A stretch of DNA of 64,000 bases, taken from contig CAWUID010000005.1 of the NCBI GenBank assembly GCA_963922315.1, positions 6,751 to 70,750 on the forward strand. The letters run 5' to 3'. Each line of letters opens with the position of its first letter. The stretch's first letter is position 1. The translations under genes were made by a program, and so were the position numbers. Below are positions 52,382 through 60,971 of the stretch, piece by piece. The DNA is from JAHDBG01 sp963922315. Lineage in GTDB: Bacteria; Pseudomonadota; Gammaproteobacteria; Chromatiales; Chromatiaceae. The notes beneath the pieces were generated by a model, which was not told the origin of the DNA, did not search any database, and was given only the letters and a program-made list of their open reading frames with translations.

Positions 52382-52393
52382 AACGCAGGATTT

Positions 52394-52633
52394 TCACCAC
52401 CGCCATTCCTGATGATCAAAGGCCGGATCGGGTGCACCTGCAAGCAGTTGTGTACGAGCTTGTGGGGCACCTTGCCAGGCAGTTGCATGATCCCAGTCGA
52501 CGCGGGTACGTTGCGTGACTTTTTTGATTTCGATTTCAATCTGGTCACCCAGTTGTGCTGACCAGTCCCGCAGAACGTGGGCCGGAAAAGTAATACCTGC
52601 ATTGTTATCGATTGATCGTAATGTTGCTTTCAT
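52394..52633 (-). CDS. AbrB/MazE-type antitoxin-like protein
   Basis: A 79-residue protein whose first 40 residues have the swapped-hairpin AbrB pattern (MKATLRSIDNNAGITFP, then LGDQIEIEIK). The C-terminal 40 residues are polar, as in antitoxins that bind a toxin. A ribosome site AAGGT precedes the ATG. No MazF or other toxin is adjacent: gspD converges from one side and engB lies upstream. Either an orphan or a chromosomal regulator. Confidence 0.6.
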   Translation of the reverse strand: MKATLRSIDNNAGITFPAHVLRDWSAQLGDQIEIEIKKVTQRTRVDWDHATAWQGAPQARTQLLAGAPDPAFDHQEWRW

Positions 52634-52672
52634 AATCAGATACCTTTGAGTCAGGTGCCAATGATAATAACG

Positions 52673-53365
52673 TTATAACCTCTCTGATGGTTTGGTGAGT
52701 GATTCTGCACCATTGCTGATCGCAAACCACTGATCCAGTCTGGTCTGTGCTTCAGCGATACCCCAGTGTTTGTGTGATGAAAAGGTCTGTACACTGGCTG
52801 TTAATTGATCTGCCAGCAGTCTTTGTTGCACCTGTTGTAACGTCTGTCCGGCGACAACCCGGTTGAGCTTATCGGCTTTGGTTAACAGGATATGTACCGG
52901 TAGTGAAATGTTGTTGGCCCAACCCAGCATGTTCTGGTCATAAGGTTTCAGTGGATGGCGGGCATCCATCACCAGAATTAAGCCCCGCAGACAACGGCGT
53001 TGTTCCAGATAATGTGCCAGGCTTTGTTGCCATTGTTGTTTGACTGACTCAGCAACCCGGGCATAACCATAGCCTGGCAGATCAACCAGGCGGCGTGTGG
53101 CGTCAACCTGAAAAAAATTGAGTAGTTGCGTGCGTCCCGGTGTGCGGCTGGTGCGGGCCAGTTTTTTTTGCTGGCACAGCGTATTGATCGCGCTGGATTT
53201 GCCAGCATTGGAACGTCCGGCAAAAGCCACTTCATAACCGCTGTCGAGCGGTGTCTGGGTGAGGGTGGCTGCGCTGGTCAGAAATTGGGTTTGTTGGTAG
53301 AGAGGGGACAAAGCAGAAGGATGTATTAGGAGGTGAGACGGGGAGTAGCCGATGACCACTCCCAT
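52673..53365 (-). CDS. engB: Ribosome biogenesis GTP-binding protein EngB
   Basis: About 212-230 residues, a TRAFAC GTPase needed for large-subunit assembly. EVAFAGRSNAGKSSAINTLC is the G1 region, then RTPGRTQLLNFF, DLPGYGYARV (G3) and LTKADKL (G4). The family usually begins near PLYQQTQFLTSAATL, so a start at TTG 53311 is as likely as ATG 53365; neither has a good ribosome site. It follows ppa by 15 bp on the same strand. Confidence 0.92.
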   Translation of the reverse strand: MGVVIGYSPSHLLIHPSALSPLYQQTQFLTSAATLTQTPLDSGYEVAFAGRSNAGKSSAINTLCQQKKLARTSRTPGRTQLLNFFQVDATRRLVDLPGYGYARVAESVKQQWQQSLAHYLEQRRCLRGLILVMDARHPLKPYDQNMLGWANNISLPVHILLTKADKLNRVVAGQTLQQVQQRLLADQLTASVQTFSSHKHWGIAEAQTRLDQWFAISNGAESLTKPSERL

Positions 53366-53380
53366 CGTCAGGCGGTGAGT

Positions 53381-53908
53381 TTATGGCGTGTAGCGTGCAA
53401 TGCTGTCCTGAATTTCTTCCTTCGCAGCGTCAATACCTTCCCAGCCTTGAATTTTTGCCCATTTGCCAGGCTCCAGGTCTTTGTAATGTTCAAAGAAATG
53501 CCGTAGCTGATCCAGAGTGGCGGATGGCATATCCTGATAGCTTTGAACCTGGTCATAAATCGGGGTCAGTTTGCTGACCGGCACCGCCAGGATTTTTGCA
53601 TCAATACCGCCATCATCTTCCATCTTCAGCACCCCGAGTGGGCGGCATTTAATCACTGCACCGTGGATGATCGGCAGTGGTGCAATCACCATCACATCTA
53701 CCGGGTCGCCGTCCAGAGACAAGGTTTGTGGCACATAGCCATAATTACACGGATAATACATCGGGGTCGCTAAAAAGCGATCCACAAACATAGCGCCGGT
53801 TGACTTGTCCAGTTCGTACTTGACGGGCTCTTTACTGGCAGTGATTTCAATAATGACATTGATTTCGTCCGGGGCCTTGTCGCCTGGTGCGACGCGATCT
53901 AAGTTCAT
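53381..53908 (-). CDS. ppa: Inorganic pyrophosphatase
   Basis: A 175-residue family I pyrophosphatase. The metal-binding DGDPVDVMV signature is present, with YPCNYGYVPQTL and the C-terminal FEHYKDLEPGKW. AAGGA precedes the ATG. It is divergent from the CcsA-like gene (40-bp gap) and heads ppa-engB. Confidence 0.96.
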   Translation of the reverse strand: MNLDRVAPGDKAPDEINVIIEITASKEPVKYELDKSTGAMFVDRFLATPMYYPCNYGYVPQTLSLDGDPVDVMVIAPLPIIHGAVIKCRPLGVLKMEDDGGIDAKILAVPVSKLTPIYDQVQSYQDMPSATLDQLRHFFEHYKDLEPGKWAKIQGWEGIDAAKEEIQDSIARYTP

Positions 53909-53948
53909 ACCATGTCCTTATGGGGTGAAGGGTGCAGAGGAAAAGGAT

Positions 53949-54749
53949 GTGATTTTTTTAGCCATAACCGCCTGTGTTTTATATCTGCTGGCTGCCGGAT
54001 GGCGAACGATCTGTTTGTTTCGGCCTGCCTGGGTGGCATCACCAGCTTATCCTTGGGATTTGTGGTATGGCGCAGTTGCTGTTGTATTACATACGGTCAG
54101 TTTAGCGACGTTGTTACTCGCTCCGACCGGATGGATGCCGGATTTATTTAGTGCGACTTCATTTGCTGCCGGGTTGGTTGCGGGTTTATTTATTTTATCC
54201 TGTCTGACCAGGCCGCTGCACAGCCTGGGGATTGTCGTTTTCCCGCTGGCTGCAATGAGTGTATTGACAGAGCTGAATATGCCATCATCACATACCGTTC
54301 CACCGCTATCTGTCAATGCTCCGCTGCTGGGTCATATCCTGGCTTCCATGCTGGCATATGCAGTATTGTCTCTGGCAGCGGCGCAGGCTATTTTGCTGAC
54401 AGTGCAGGATCAGTGTTTGCGTCGCCATCGCCCGAATGGTTTTATCCGCAGTTTGCCACCTTTGCAGACGATGGAGTCGGTATTGTTTGAACTGATTGTG
54501 CTGGGCTTTATGTTGTTAAGCCTGGCTTTGTTGCTCGGCCTGACTAACCTGCATGATATGTTTGCGCAGCAGGTGGCACATAAGACGATTTTATCGGTCT
54601 TGGCTTGGGTCGTCTTCGCCGGACTTTTATGGAGGCGTTGGCAGGGCGGCTGGCGCGGCCACACCGCCATACGCTGGACCTTATCAGGCTTCAGTCTGTT
54701 GCTGCTCGCTTATTTCGGCAGCAAAGTCGTGCTGGAGCTTATTCTGTAG
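53949..54749 (+). CDS. CcsA-like cytochrome c assembly protein (YpjD/CorE type)
   Basis: A 266-residue inner-membrane protein with about eight membrane segments. GHILASMLAYAVLSLAAAQAILL is the family core, with TMESVLFELIVLGFMLLSLALLLG after it. The tryptophan-rich WWD haem motif of true CcsA/CcmC is not seen, as in YpjD. In many Gammaproteobacteria the gene sits beside ffh. GTG 53949 is chosen because GAGGAAAAGG stands just ahead and the hydrophobic N terminus begins there; the open frame upstream overlaps ppa. Confidence 0.85.
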   Translation: MIFLAITACVLYLLAAGWRTICLFRPAWVASPAYPWDLWYGAVAVVLHTVSLATLLLAPTGWMPDLFSATSFAAGLVAGLFILSCLTRPLHSLGIVVFPLAAMSVLTELNMPSSHTVPPLSVNAPLLGHILASMLAYAVLSLAAAQAILLTVQDQCLRRHRPNGFIRSLPPLQTMESVLFELIVLGFMLLSLALLLGLTNLHDMFAQQVAHKTILSVLAWVVFAGLLWRRWQGGWRGHTAIRWTLSGFSLLLLAYFGSKVVLELIL

Positions 54750-54930
54750 AGGGTGCCTGCCGGCCAGATTGCTGTTGTTTCACGTGTCTGACTCCAGGCC
54801 ATGTCGGTTTCGATTGCCGCATCAGAATGTCCTGATAAATGGCATCCAGGTCATGGTTATGTTTTGCTGCGTAAGATTCCCTGAGTTTGCGGGTTTCCGC
54901 CATAATCGGATCGTCATTCCACATAATCAT
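54739..54930 (-). CDS. Small antitoxin-like protein partner of the PIN toxin
   Basis: A 63-residue protein beginning MIMWNDDPIMAETRKLRES with YAAKHNHDLDAIYQDI, a sequence type commonly found next to PIN-domain genes, where it takes the antitoxin place. It starts 9 bp after the PIN gene on the same strand, so toxin precedes antitoxin. Its last 11 bp overlap the end of the convergent CcsA-like gene. No DNA-binding domain is recognisable. Confidence 0.65.
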   Translation of the reverse strand: MIMWNDDPIMAETRKLRESYAAKHNHDLDAIYQDILMRQSKPTWPGVRHVKQQQSGRQAPSTE

Positions 54931-54939
54931 GTTCTCTTT

Positions 54940-55419
54940 TTACATTAACTCAAATGGCGTACAGATCACAGGTGAGCTGAGCCCCTGTTCCTGACAGATG
55001 TTCTCTATCCTGGGCCGCATAACCGCATTTGCGATATGAGTACAATTCCAGGTCAGGAGATAGTCGATCTGGTGTACTGCAGCGATGGCAACGTGTAACG
55101 CATCTACTTCTGCCTTTTTTGGGAAGGCCATGTTTATTAACAGTCTGTCAGCTAAGTTTCTGACTGCTTCATTAGCTGACAGCTGTTTGATGTTGTGGAT
55201 AGCGCTGATTCTTTTCGTTGCTGCCTCGGGATGACCAAGCGACGCTTCTGCAACCACAAATTCGGAAACATACAGAGTAAATCTGTGACGCTGAAGTTGC
55301 CACCATTCTGTTGTGATATTTTGCCAGGTAGCTGCTCGTAAGTTATTGCTGGGCCTCGCTGTCAGATAGCTGATGACAGAGGTTTCAACGTAAACTTCCG
55401 GCTTCTCCGGTATCGCCAT
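54940..55419 (-). CDS. PIN-domain (VapC-like) putative toxin
   Basis: A 159-residue protein of the PIN ribonuclease fold: VYVETSVISYLTARPS carries the first acidic position, FVVAEASLGHPEAA the second, and KKAEVDALHVAIAAVHQIDYLLTWNCTHIANA the third and fourth. PIN toxins cleave tRNA, rRNA or mRNA; the target here is unknown. Its start overlaps nothing and comes 4 bp after the icd stop, so icd transcription may read into it. Confidence 0.8.
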   Translation of the reverse strand: MAIPEKPEVYVETSVISYLTARPSNNLRAATWQNITTEWWQLQRHRFTLYVSEFVVAEASLGHPEAATKRISAIHNIKQLSANEAVRNLADRLLINMAFPKKAEVDALHVAIAAVHQIDYLLTWNCTHIANAVMRPRIENICQEQGLSSPVICTPFELM

Positions 55420-55423
55420 ATTT

Positions 55424-56677
55424 TCAAAGAGTGGCGATCATAGCCTGGCCGAAGCCGGAACAACTGACTTCTGTCGCGCCCGGCATCAGACGTGCCAGGT
55501 CGTAGGTAACGGTCTGGTTGCTGATGGCAGCTTCCATTGACTGAATGATCAGATCGGCGGCCTCGGTCCAACCCAGATGGCGCAGCATCATTTCGGCAGA
55601 CAGAATCAGAGAGCCCGGATTAACCTTATCTTTACCGGCATATTTGGGTGCTGTGCCGTGGGTGGCTTCAAACATAGCCACCCGATCAGACAGGTTGGCG
55701 CCAGGTGCGATACCGATGCCACCAACCTGTGCAGCCAGCGCGTCGGAAATATAGTCACCATTCAGGTTCAGGGTGGCAATCACATCATAGTCGGCAGGGC
55801 GTAATAAGATTTGTTGCAGAAACGCATCTGCAATCACATCCTTGATCACAATCTCGCTGCCGGTGACTGGGTTGTTAAACCGGCACCAGGGTCCGCCATC
55901 CAGCTCAGTTGCGCCGAATTCACGCTTTGCCAGGTCATAGCCCCAGTTTTTGAACGCACCTTCGGTATATTTCATGATATTGCCCTTGTGCACCAGGGTC
56001 ACTGAAGGGCGGTCATTTTCTATTGCATACTGAATTGCTTTGCGCACCAGGCGTTCGGTACCTGATTGTGAGACAGGTTTGATACCAATACCGGACGTCT
56101 CCGGGAAGCGAATTTTGTCCACACCCATTTCGCTGCGCAGATACTGAATCACCTGCTTTGCTTCCGGACTACCTGCAGACCACTCAATGCCGGCGTAAAT
56201 GTCTTCTGAATTTTCGCGGAAGATCACCATATCGGTGTGTTCGGGATGCTTCAGCGGGCTGGGTGTTCCGGCAAAATAACGTACCGGGCGCAGGCAGACA
56301 TACAAGTCTAACTGTTGGCGTAAACTGACATTTAATGACCGGATACCACCACCGACTGGAGTGGTCAGCGGGCCCTTGATGGAGACGACATAATCCTGCA
56401 CAGCCTGTAGAGTTTCTTCCGGCAGCCATACATCCGGGCCATACACCTGAGTCGATTTTTCACCGGCGTAGATTTCCATCCAGGCAATCTGGCGTTTGCC
56501 GCTATAGGCTTTGTCGACGACCGCATCCACCACTTGTCGCATAACCGGGGTAATATCAACCCCGATGCCATCGCCTTCAATGTAGGGGATGATCGGCTGA
56601 TCCGGAACCTGTAAGCTGCCGTCGCTGGCGTAGGTGATCATGTCGCCCTGTGCCGGGCGTTGCATAGGTTGTGGCAT
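55424..56677 (-). CDS. icd: Isocitrate dehydrogenase (NADP-type)
   Basis: A 417-residue TCA-cycle enzyme. The phosphorylatable serine region FRENSEDIYAGIEW, the metal-binding NLNGDYISDALAAQVGG, and ATHGTAPKYAGKDKVNPGSLILS are present; the residues after the last give the NADP-type pattern. Length equals that of E. coli Icd. The PIN toxin gene follows after 4 bp. Confidence 0.96.
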   Translation of the reverse strand: MPQPMQRPAQGDMITYASDGSLQVPDQPIIPYIEGDGIGVDITPVMRQVVDAVVDKAYSGKRQIAWMEIYAGEKSTQVYGPDVWLPEETLQAVQDYVVSIKGPLTTPVGGGIRSLNVSLRQQLDLYVCLRPVRYFAGTPSPLKHPEHTDMVIFRENSEDIYAGIEWSAGSPEAKQVIQYLRSEMGVDKIRFPETSGIGIKPVSQSGTERLVRKAIQYAIENDRPSVTLVHKGNIMKYTEGAFKNWGYDLAKREFGATELDGGPWCRFNNPVTGSEIVIKDVIADAFLQQILLRPADYDVIATLNLNGDYISDALAAQVGGIGIAPGANLSDRVAMFEATHGTAPKYAGKDKVNPGSLILSAEMMLRHLGWTEAADLIIQSMEAAISNQTVTYDLARLMPGATEVSCSGFGQAMIATL

Positions 56678-56749
56678 GGCAATAAGTCTGCATTTAAGAA
56701 TAAAAAGACGAAAATGTGTTTTAACTGTGCAATTTTATCACATTCGTAT

Positions 56750-58240
56750 TCAGGATAGCGGGTGTAGCTCAGATAAGGGTGTGGATTTGCCATGTTGCTG
56801 AATGATACGCACATGTTCACGCGCAAGAGCGCGTGGTTGAGTAACGCCACAGGCATGAGCGATCAGGCTGACACCTTGATTGATTTCGCGGGCGAAATTG
56901 GCAACACGTGTTGCTTTGTCTTGTGGCACCAGGCCGCGTTGCAGAGCCAGGTTATGTGTGGTGATACCGGTGGGGCAGGTATTTTTATTACACTGCAATG
57001 CCTGGATGCAACCCAGTGCAAACATAAAGCCGCGAGCTGAAACGACAAAATCAGCGCCGGCGGCAATAGCCCAGGCAACCTTGCCCGGAATCATCAGCTT
57101 GCCTGAAGCGATGACTTTAATGCGTTCGCGTAAATCGTACTCATGTAACAGATTAACCACCAGCGGCAGGCTTTCAGACAGCGGCATGCCGACATAATCC
57201 AGTAACGGTTGTGGTGCGGCACCTGTGCCACCATCGGCACTGTCCAGAGTGATGAAGTCAGGTGCAGTATCCAGACCTTGGGTTTGAATGGCGCGAAACA
57301 AAGCAGTAAAAAAGTGTAATTGACCGACGGCCAGCTTGATGCCGACCGGTTTGCCGGTCACTTGCCGGACATGCTGTATCATTTGTTGCAGATCAGCCAC
57401 AGAATGGATATCCCGATGCGCATTCGGACTGATTGAATCCTGCCCGGCAACGCCACCACGGATGCGGGCGATTTCTGCGGTGACCTTATCTCCGGGCAGA
57501 ATCCCGCCTTTTCCGGGCTTGGCGCCCTGGCTGAGTTTAATCTCAAACATTCTGACTTGCGGGTGGGCAGCAAGGGTGCGCAGCTTATCTGCAGACAAAA
57601 GACCTGCTGCATCACTGACACCATGTTTGCCGGTACCGATCTGGAACACCAGATCGCATTCGCCAGCCAGGTGATGAGGCGAGAGTCCACCTTCGCCAGT
57701 ATTCAGCCAGATGCCGGCCATGCTGGCACCTTTTGACAAGGCGAGGACGGCAGGTTTTGAGATAGCACCATAACTCATGCCAGAGATGTGAATCAGTGAT
57801 TGTGCGGTATAGGGATGCGTACAATGGTCTGCGCCCATCGTCACCGGTATGATGTCTGCTGCCTGCTCAGTCAGAACCGGGAACGGGCTGTGTAAAAAAA
57901 TGGGCTCTCCCGGCATATTCAATTGGCGTGTTGAACCGAACGGGATCGTGGTATCAACCTTTTTTGCGGCCCGGTAGACCCAGGAACGTTCTGCCCGGTT
58001 AAACGGCTGCTCCTCCCGATCCATCGCGAAAAAATACTGCCGGAAAAAGGTACCCAGATGTTCAAACCAATAGCGGAACCGACCCACTACCGGATAATTG
58101 CGCCGGATGGTATGGGTTGTCTGGGTACGATCCACCAGGTAGATGACACCGATGCCCAGAATCATTAAGCCAATCACGAACAGAAGCGTCAGTGCGCTCC
58201 ACTGAATGAAGGTCTGAGCAAACTGTTGTAACGTATCCAT
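56750..58240 (-). CDS. FMN-binding glutamate synthase family protein, membrane-anchored
   Basis: A 496-residue protein with one N-terminal membrane segment (about 13-36) followed by a glutamate-synthase-type TIM barrel: ISGMSYGAISKPAVLALSKGA, GEGGLSPHHL, KLSQGAKPGKGGILPG, TLDSADGGTGAAP and the iron-sulfur/FMN loop CNKNTCPTGITTHNLALQRG. It has no glutaminase domain and no GltD partner, so it is not ordinary GOGAT; similar proteins are widespread and uncharacterised. Transcribed divergently from hslV. Confidence 0.88.
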   Translation of the reverse strand: MDTLQQFAQTFIQWSALTLLFVIGLMILGIGVIYLVDRTQTTHTIRRNYPVVGRFRYWFEHLGTFFRQYFFAMDREEQPFNRAERSWVYRAAKKVDTTIPFGSTRQLNMPGEPIFLHSPFPVLTEQAADIIPVTMGADHCTHPYTAQSLIHISGMSYGAISKPAVLALSKGASMAGIWLNTGEGGLSPHHLAGECDLVFQIGTGKHGVSDAAGLLSADKLRTLAAHPQVRMFEIKLSQGAKPGKGGILPGDKVTAEIARIRGGVAGQDSISPNAHRDIHSVADLQQMIQHVRQVTGKPVGIKLAVGQLHFFTALFRAIQTQGLDTAPDFITLDSADGGTGAAPQPLLDYVGMPLSESLPLVVNLLHEYDLRERIKVIASGKLMIPGKVAWAIAAGADFVVSARGFMFALGCIQALQCNKNTCPTGITTHNLALQRGLVPQDKATRVANFAREINQGVSLIAHACGVTQPRALAREHVRIIQQHGKSTPLSELHPLS

Positions 58241-58401
58241 AAAAAATCTCTGTACTGAAAAAATGATCTGCGGCTGTTGTTTTTTGTAACCGGTTGCCCT
58301 TGTTTATTGACAGGTACGCCCATACTATCTGAAGTTTATGCGGCGTGGCGGGCTATCTCACGTTGCAGGCTAAAACATTTTCTTTGGTGGATATTTTCAG
58401 C

Positions 58402-58947
58402 GTGCACGATTTACATGCAACAACGATTCTGTCAGTCCGGCGTGGCGACAAGGTCGTGATCGGCGGCGATGGCCAGGTATCACTTGGTAACACTGTGATG
58501 AAGGGCAATGCCCGCAAAGTACGTCGGTTATACAAAGGCAAGGTGCTGGCCGGATTTGCCGGTGCGACTGCGGATGCGTTCACCCTGTTTGAACGGTTTG
58601 AAGGCAAACTGGAAAAACATTCCGGCCACCTGATGCGCGCAGCGGTAGAGCTGGCGAAAGACTGGCGTACAGACCGGATGTTGCGTCGTCTGGAAGCCTT
58701 ATTGTTGGTTGCAGACAAAAATGCCTCGCTGACAATAACGGGTAATGGCGACGTGATTGAGCCGGAAGACGACCTGATGGCCATTGGTTCCGGCGGTACC
58801 TTTGCTCAATCGGCAGCGAAAGCTTTACTGGATAATACGGAACTATCGGCACGCGACATTGTTGAAAAGAGCCTGCATATCGCAGCTGATGTATGCGTTT
58901 ACACCAACCATAACCTCGTCATTGAAGAACTGGATTCTCATGTCTGA
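58402..58947 (+). CDS. hslV: ATP-dependent protease subunit HslV
   Basis: A 181-residue threonine protease of the HslVU heat-shock complex. The mature N-terminal threonine is in HATTILSVRRGDK, followed by GDGQVSLGNTVMKGNARKVRRLY and AVELAKDWRTDRMLRRLEALL. The start is GTG 58402, ten bases after GGTGGA; upstream in-frame codons would add residues not in the family. It overlaps hslU by 8 bp. Confidence 0.94.
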   Translation: MHDLHATTILSVRRGDKVVIGGDGQVSLGNTVMKGNARKVRRLYKGKVLAGFAGATADAFTLFERFEGKLEKHSGHLMRAAVELAKDWRTDRMLRRLEALLLVADKNASLTITGNGDVIEPEDDLMAIGSGGTFAQSAAKALLDNTELSARDIVEKSLHIAADVCVYTNHNLVIEELDSHV

Positions 58948-60322
58948 TTTTACCCCTGAAGCGATTGTCCATGAGCTGGACAAACATATTATCGGCCAGA
59001 AAGATGCGAAACGGTCAGTGGCGATTGCCTTGCGTAATCGCTGGCGGCGTAGCCAGGTAGCAGACGATCTGCGCGATGAAATTACGCCGAAAAACATCCT
59101 GATGATCGGCCCGACCGGCGTTGGTAAAACCGAAATTGCGCGCCGCCTGGCAAAACTGGCTCAGGCACCTTTTATCAAGGTTGAGGCAACCAAATTCACC
59201 GAAGTCGGTTATGTCGGGCGTGAAGTAGACTCCATCATTCGCGATCTGGCGAATAGTGCCATCAAGATGACACGTGAGATTGAAGTCGAAAAAGTGCGTG
59301 ATGCCGCAGCCGCCTCAGCTGAAGAACGGATTCTGGATGCATTGTTGCCAGCGCCCCGTAAACCTCGTGACAGCCGCGACGAATCAGATGAACATGATGA
59401 CGAAGATGATGAAGAAGTACTACCAGTAGCAGCACCCAAGCGTAACAAAAGCACGCGGGAAAAATTCCGCAAAATGCTGCACGAAGGAATACTGGATGAC
59501 AGAGAGATAGATATAGAAACCAGCGGGTTGCCGGTTGGCGTGGAAATCGTGGGTCCGCCTGGTATGGAAGAGATGACCAACCAACTGCAGGGCCTGTTTC
59601 AGCACATGAGCTCAGAGCGCAGTAAAAAGCGCAAATTACGGGTGAAAGATGCGATCAAACTACTGGCAGATGAAGAAGCGAACAAACGCATCAACGAAGA
59701 AGATTTGCGGCTACGTGCGATAGAGCGGGTAGAACAGCACGGCATCGTGTTTATTGATGAAATCGATAAAGTGGCCAGCAACAGCGAGGGACGGGGTGCC
59801 GATATCTCGCGTGAAGGCGTACAACGTGACCTGTTGCCACTGGTAGAAGGCTGCACTGTTTCGACTAAATACGGCTCGGTGAAAACAGATCATATCCTGT
59901 TCATTGCATCTGGTGCCTTCCATCTGAGCAAGCCCTCTGATCTGATACCGGAATTGCAAGGACGTCTGCCGATCCGGGTTGAACTCAGAGCACTGAGTAG
60001 CGAAGACTTTGTGCGTATTCTGACAGAACCGGACGCATCGCTGACCGAACAATATACAGCGCTGCTGGCGACAGAAGAATTTACCCTGAAGTTTGCAGAG
60101 AGCGGTATCCAGCGCATTGCCGATATTGCCTGGCATGTGAACGAAACGACCGAAAATATCGGTGCCCGGCGGTTACATACCGTGATGGAACGACTGTTGG
60201 AAGAAGTCTCGTTCCATGCCCCGACCCAGGAAGCGCGTGAAGTGTTGGTTGATGCAGACTATGTGAATCAGCACCTCAGTACCTTGCTGGACAATGAAGA
60301 TCTGACCCGATACATTCTGTAA
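58940..60322 (+). CDS. hslU: ATP-dependent protease ATPase subunit HslU
   Basis: A 460-residue AAA+ unfoldase. TPEAIVHELDKHIIGQ at the start, Walker A GPTGVGKTEIARRLAKLA, KVEATKFTEVGYVGREVDSII (pore loop), Walker B GIVFIDEIDKVA, and the C-terminal sensor-2 NIGARRLHTVMERLLEE and DNEDLTRYIL tail that plugs into HslV. The intermediate I domain (about 110-235) is unusually acidic, with a run of D and E. Probably sigma-32 controlled with hslV. Confidence 0.96.
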   Translation: MSDFTPEAIVHELDKHIIGQKDAKRSVAIALRNRWRRSQVADDLRDEITPKNILMIGPTGVGKTEIARRLAKLAQAPFIKVEATKFTEVGYVGREVDSIIRDLANSAIKMTREIEVEKVRDAAAASAEERILDALLPAPRKPRDSRDESDEHDDEDDEEVLPVAAPKRNKSTREKFRKMLHEGILDDREIDIETSGLPVGVEIVGPPGMEEMTNQLQGLFQHMSSERSKKRKLRVKDAIKLLADEEANKRINEEDLRLRAIERVEQHGIVFIDEIDKVASNSEGRGADISREGVQRDLLPLVEGCTVSTKYGSVKTDHILFIASGAFHLSKPSDLIPELQGRLPIRVELRALSSEDFVRILTEPDASLTEQYTALLATEEFTLKFAESGIQRIADIAWHVNETTENIGARRLHTVMERLLEEVSFHAPTQEAREVLVDADYVNQHLSTLLDNEDLTRYIL

Positions 60323-60326
60323 TCTG

Positions 60327-60971
60327 ATGGCAACTTACCATAACGAAACCGAACAGCTTGCCGCGATTAAGCAGTGGTGGGATAAGAACGCCAAGTCAGT
60401 GATCGTGGGAGTGGCGACCGGTGTTGGCTTGCTGTTTGGCTGGCAGGCCTGGCAGACTCATCAACTGAATCAGGGCATGGCTGCGTCAGACCAGTATGCT
60501 GAATTGCAGAAGGTGTTGAAAGCAGAGCCGGAACAAACTGCATCCATTACAGCAGGCGCAGATCAGCTATTGCAGGACTACCCTGGTACTGTGTATGCAA
60601 TTCTGGCCGGACGCCAGGCGGCGAAAGCAGCTTACCAGCAGGGAGATAAGGCAAATGCCCGCAGCTACCTGGAACGTGCCCTGGCTTCAGCAGCAAATTA
60701 TCCGGTGATGGAGCAGGCAATTCGGGTACAACTGGTTGAGCTGCTGATTGATTTGCAGGCCTGGCAGGATGCAGAACAAGTCTTGCAGGCAGCCAGTGAA
60801 GCATCGTTTACGGCGCAGATTGCAGCATTGCGCGGCGATCTCGCTTACCATCAGGGTGATCTGGCTGCGGCGCGGGCGGCTTATCAACAAGCTGCAGATC
60901 AACAGGGTGAACCGGATCCGCTGTTGACGTTGAAACTCAGTGATCTGGGACCTGATCCATCACAGGAATGA
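60327..60971 (+). CDS. yfgM: YfgM family tetratricopeptide protein
   Basis: A 214-residue protein with one N-terminal membrane segment (about 23-42) and a periplasmic domain of TPR-like helices (AKAAYQQGDKANARSYLERAL, AYHQGDLAAARAAYQQAA). In E. coli YfgM binds the SecYEG translocon and periplasmic chaperones. The neighbours bamB and der are the same as in E. coli. It overlaps bamB by four bases. Confidence 0.9.
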   Translation: MATYHNETEQLAAIKQWWDKNAKSVIVGVATGVGLLFGWQAWQTHQLNQGMAASDQYAELQKVLKAEPEQTASITAGADQLLQDYPGTVYAILAGRQAAKAAYQQGDKANARSYLERALASAANYPVMEQAIRVQLVELLIDLQAWQDAEQVLQAASEASFTAQIAALRGDLAYHQGDLAAARAAYQQAADQQGEPDPLLTLKLSDLGPDPSQE

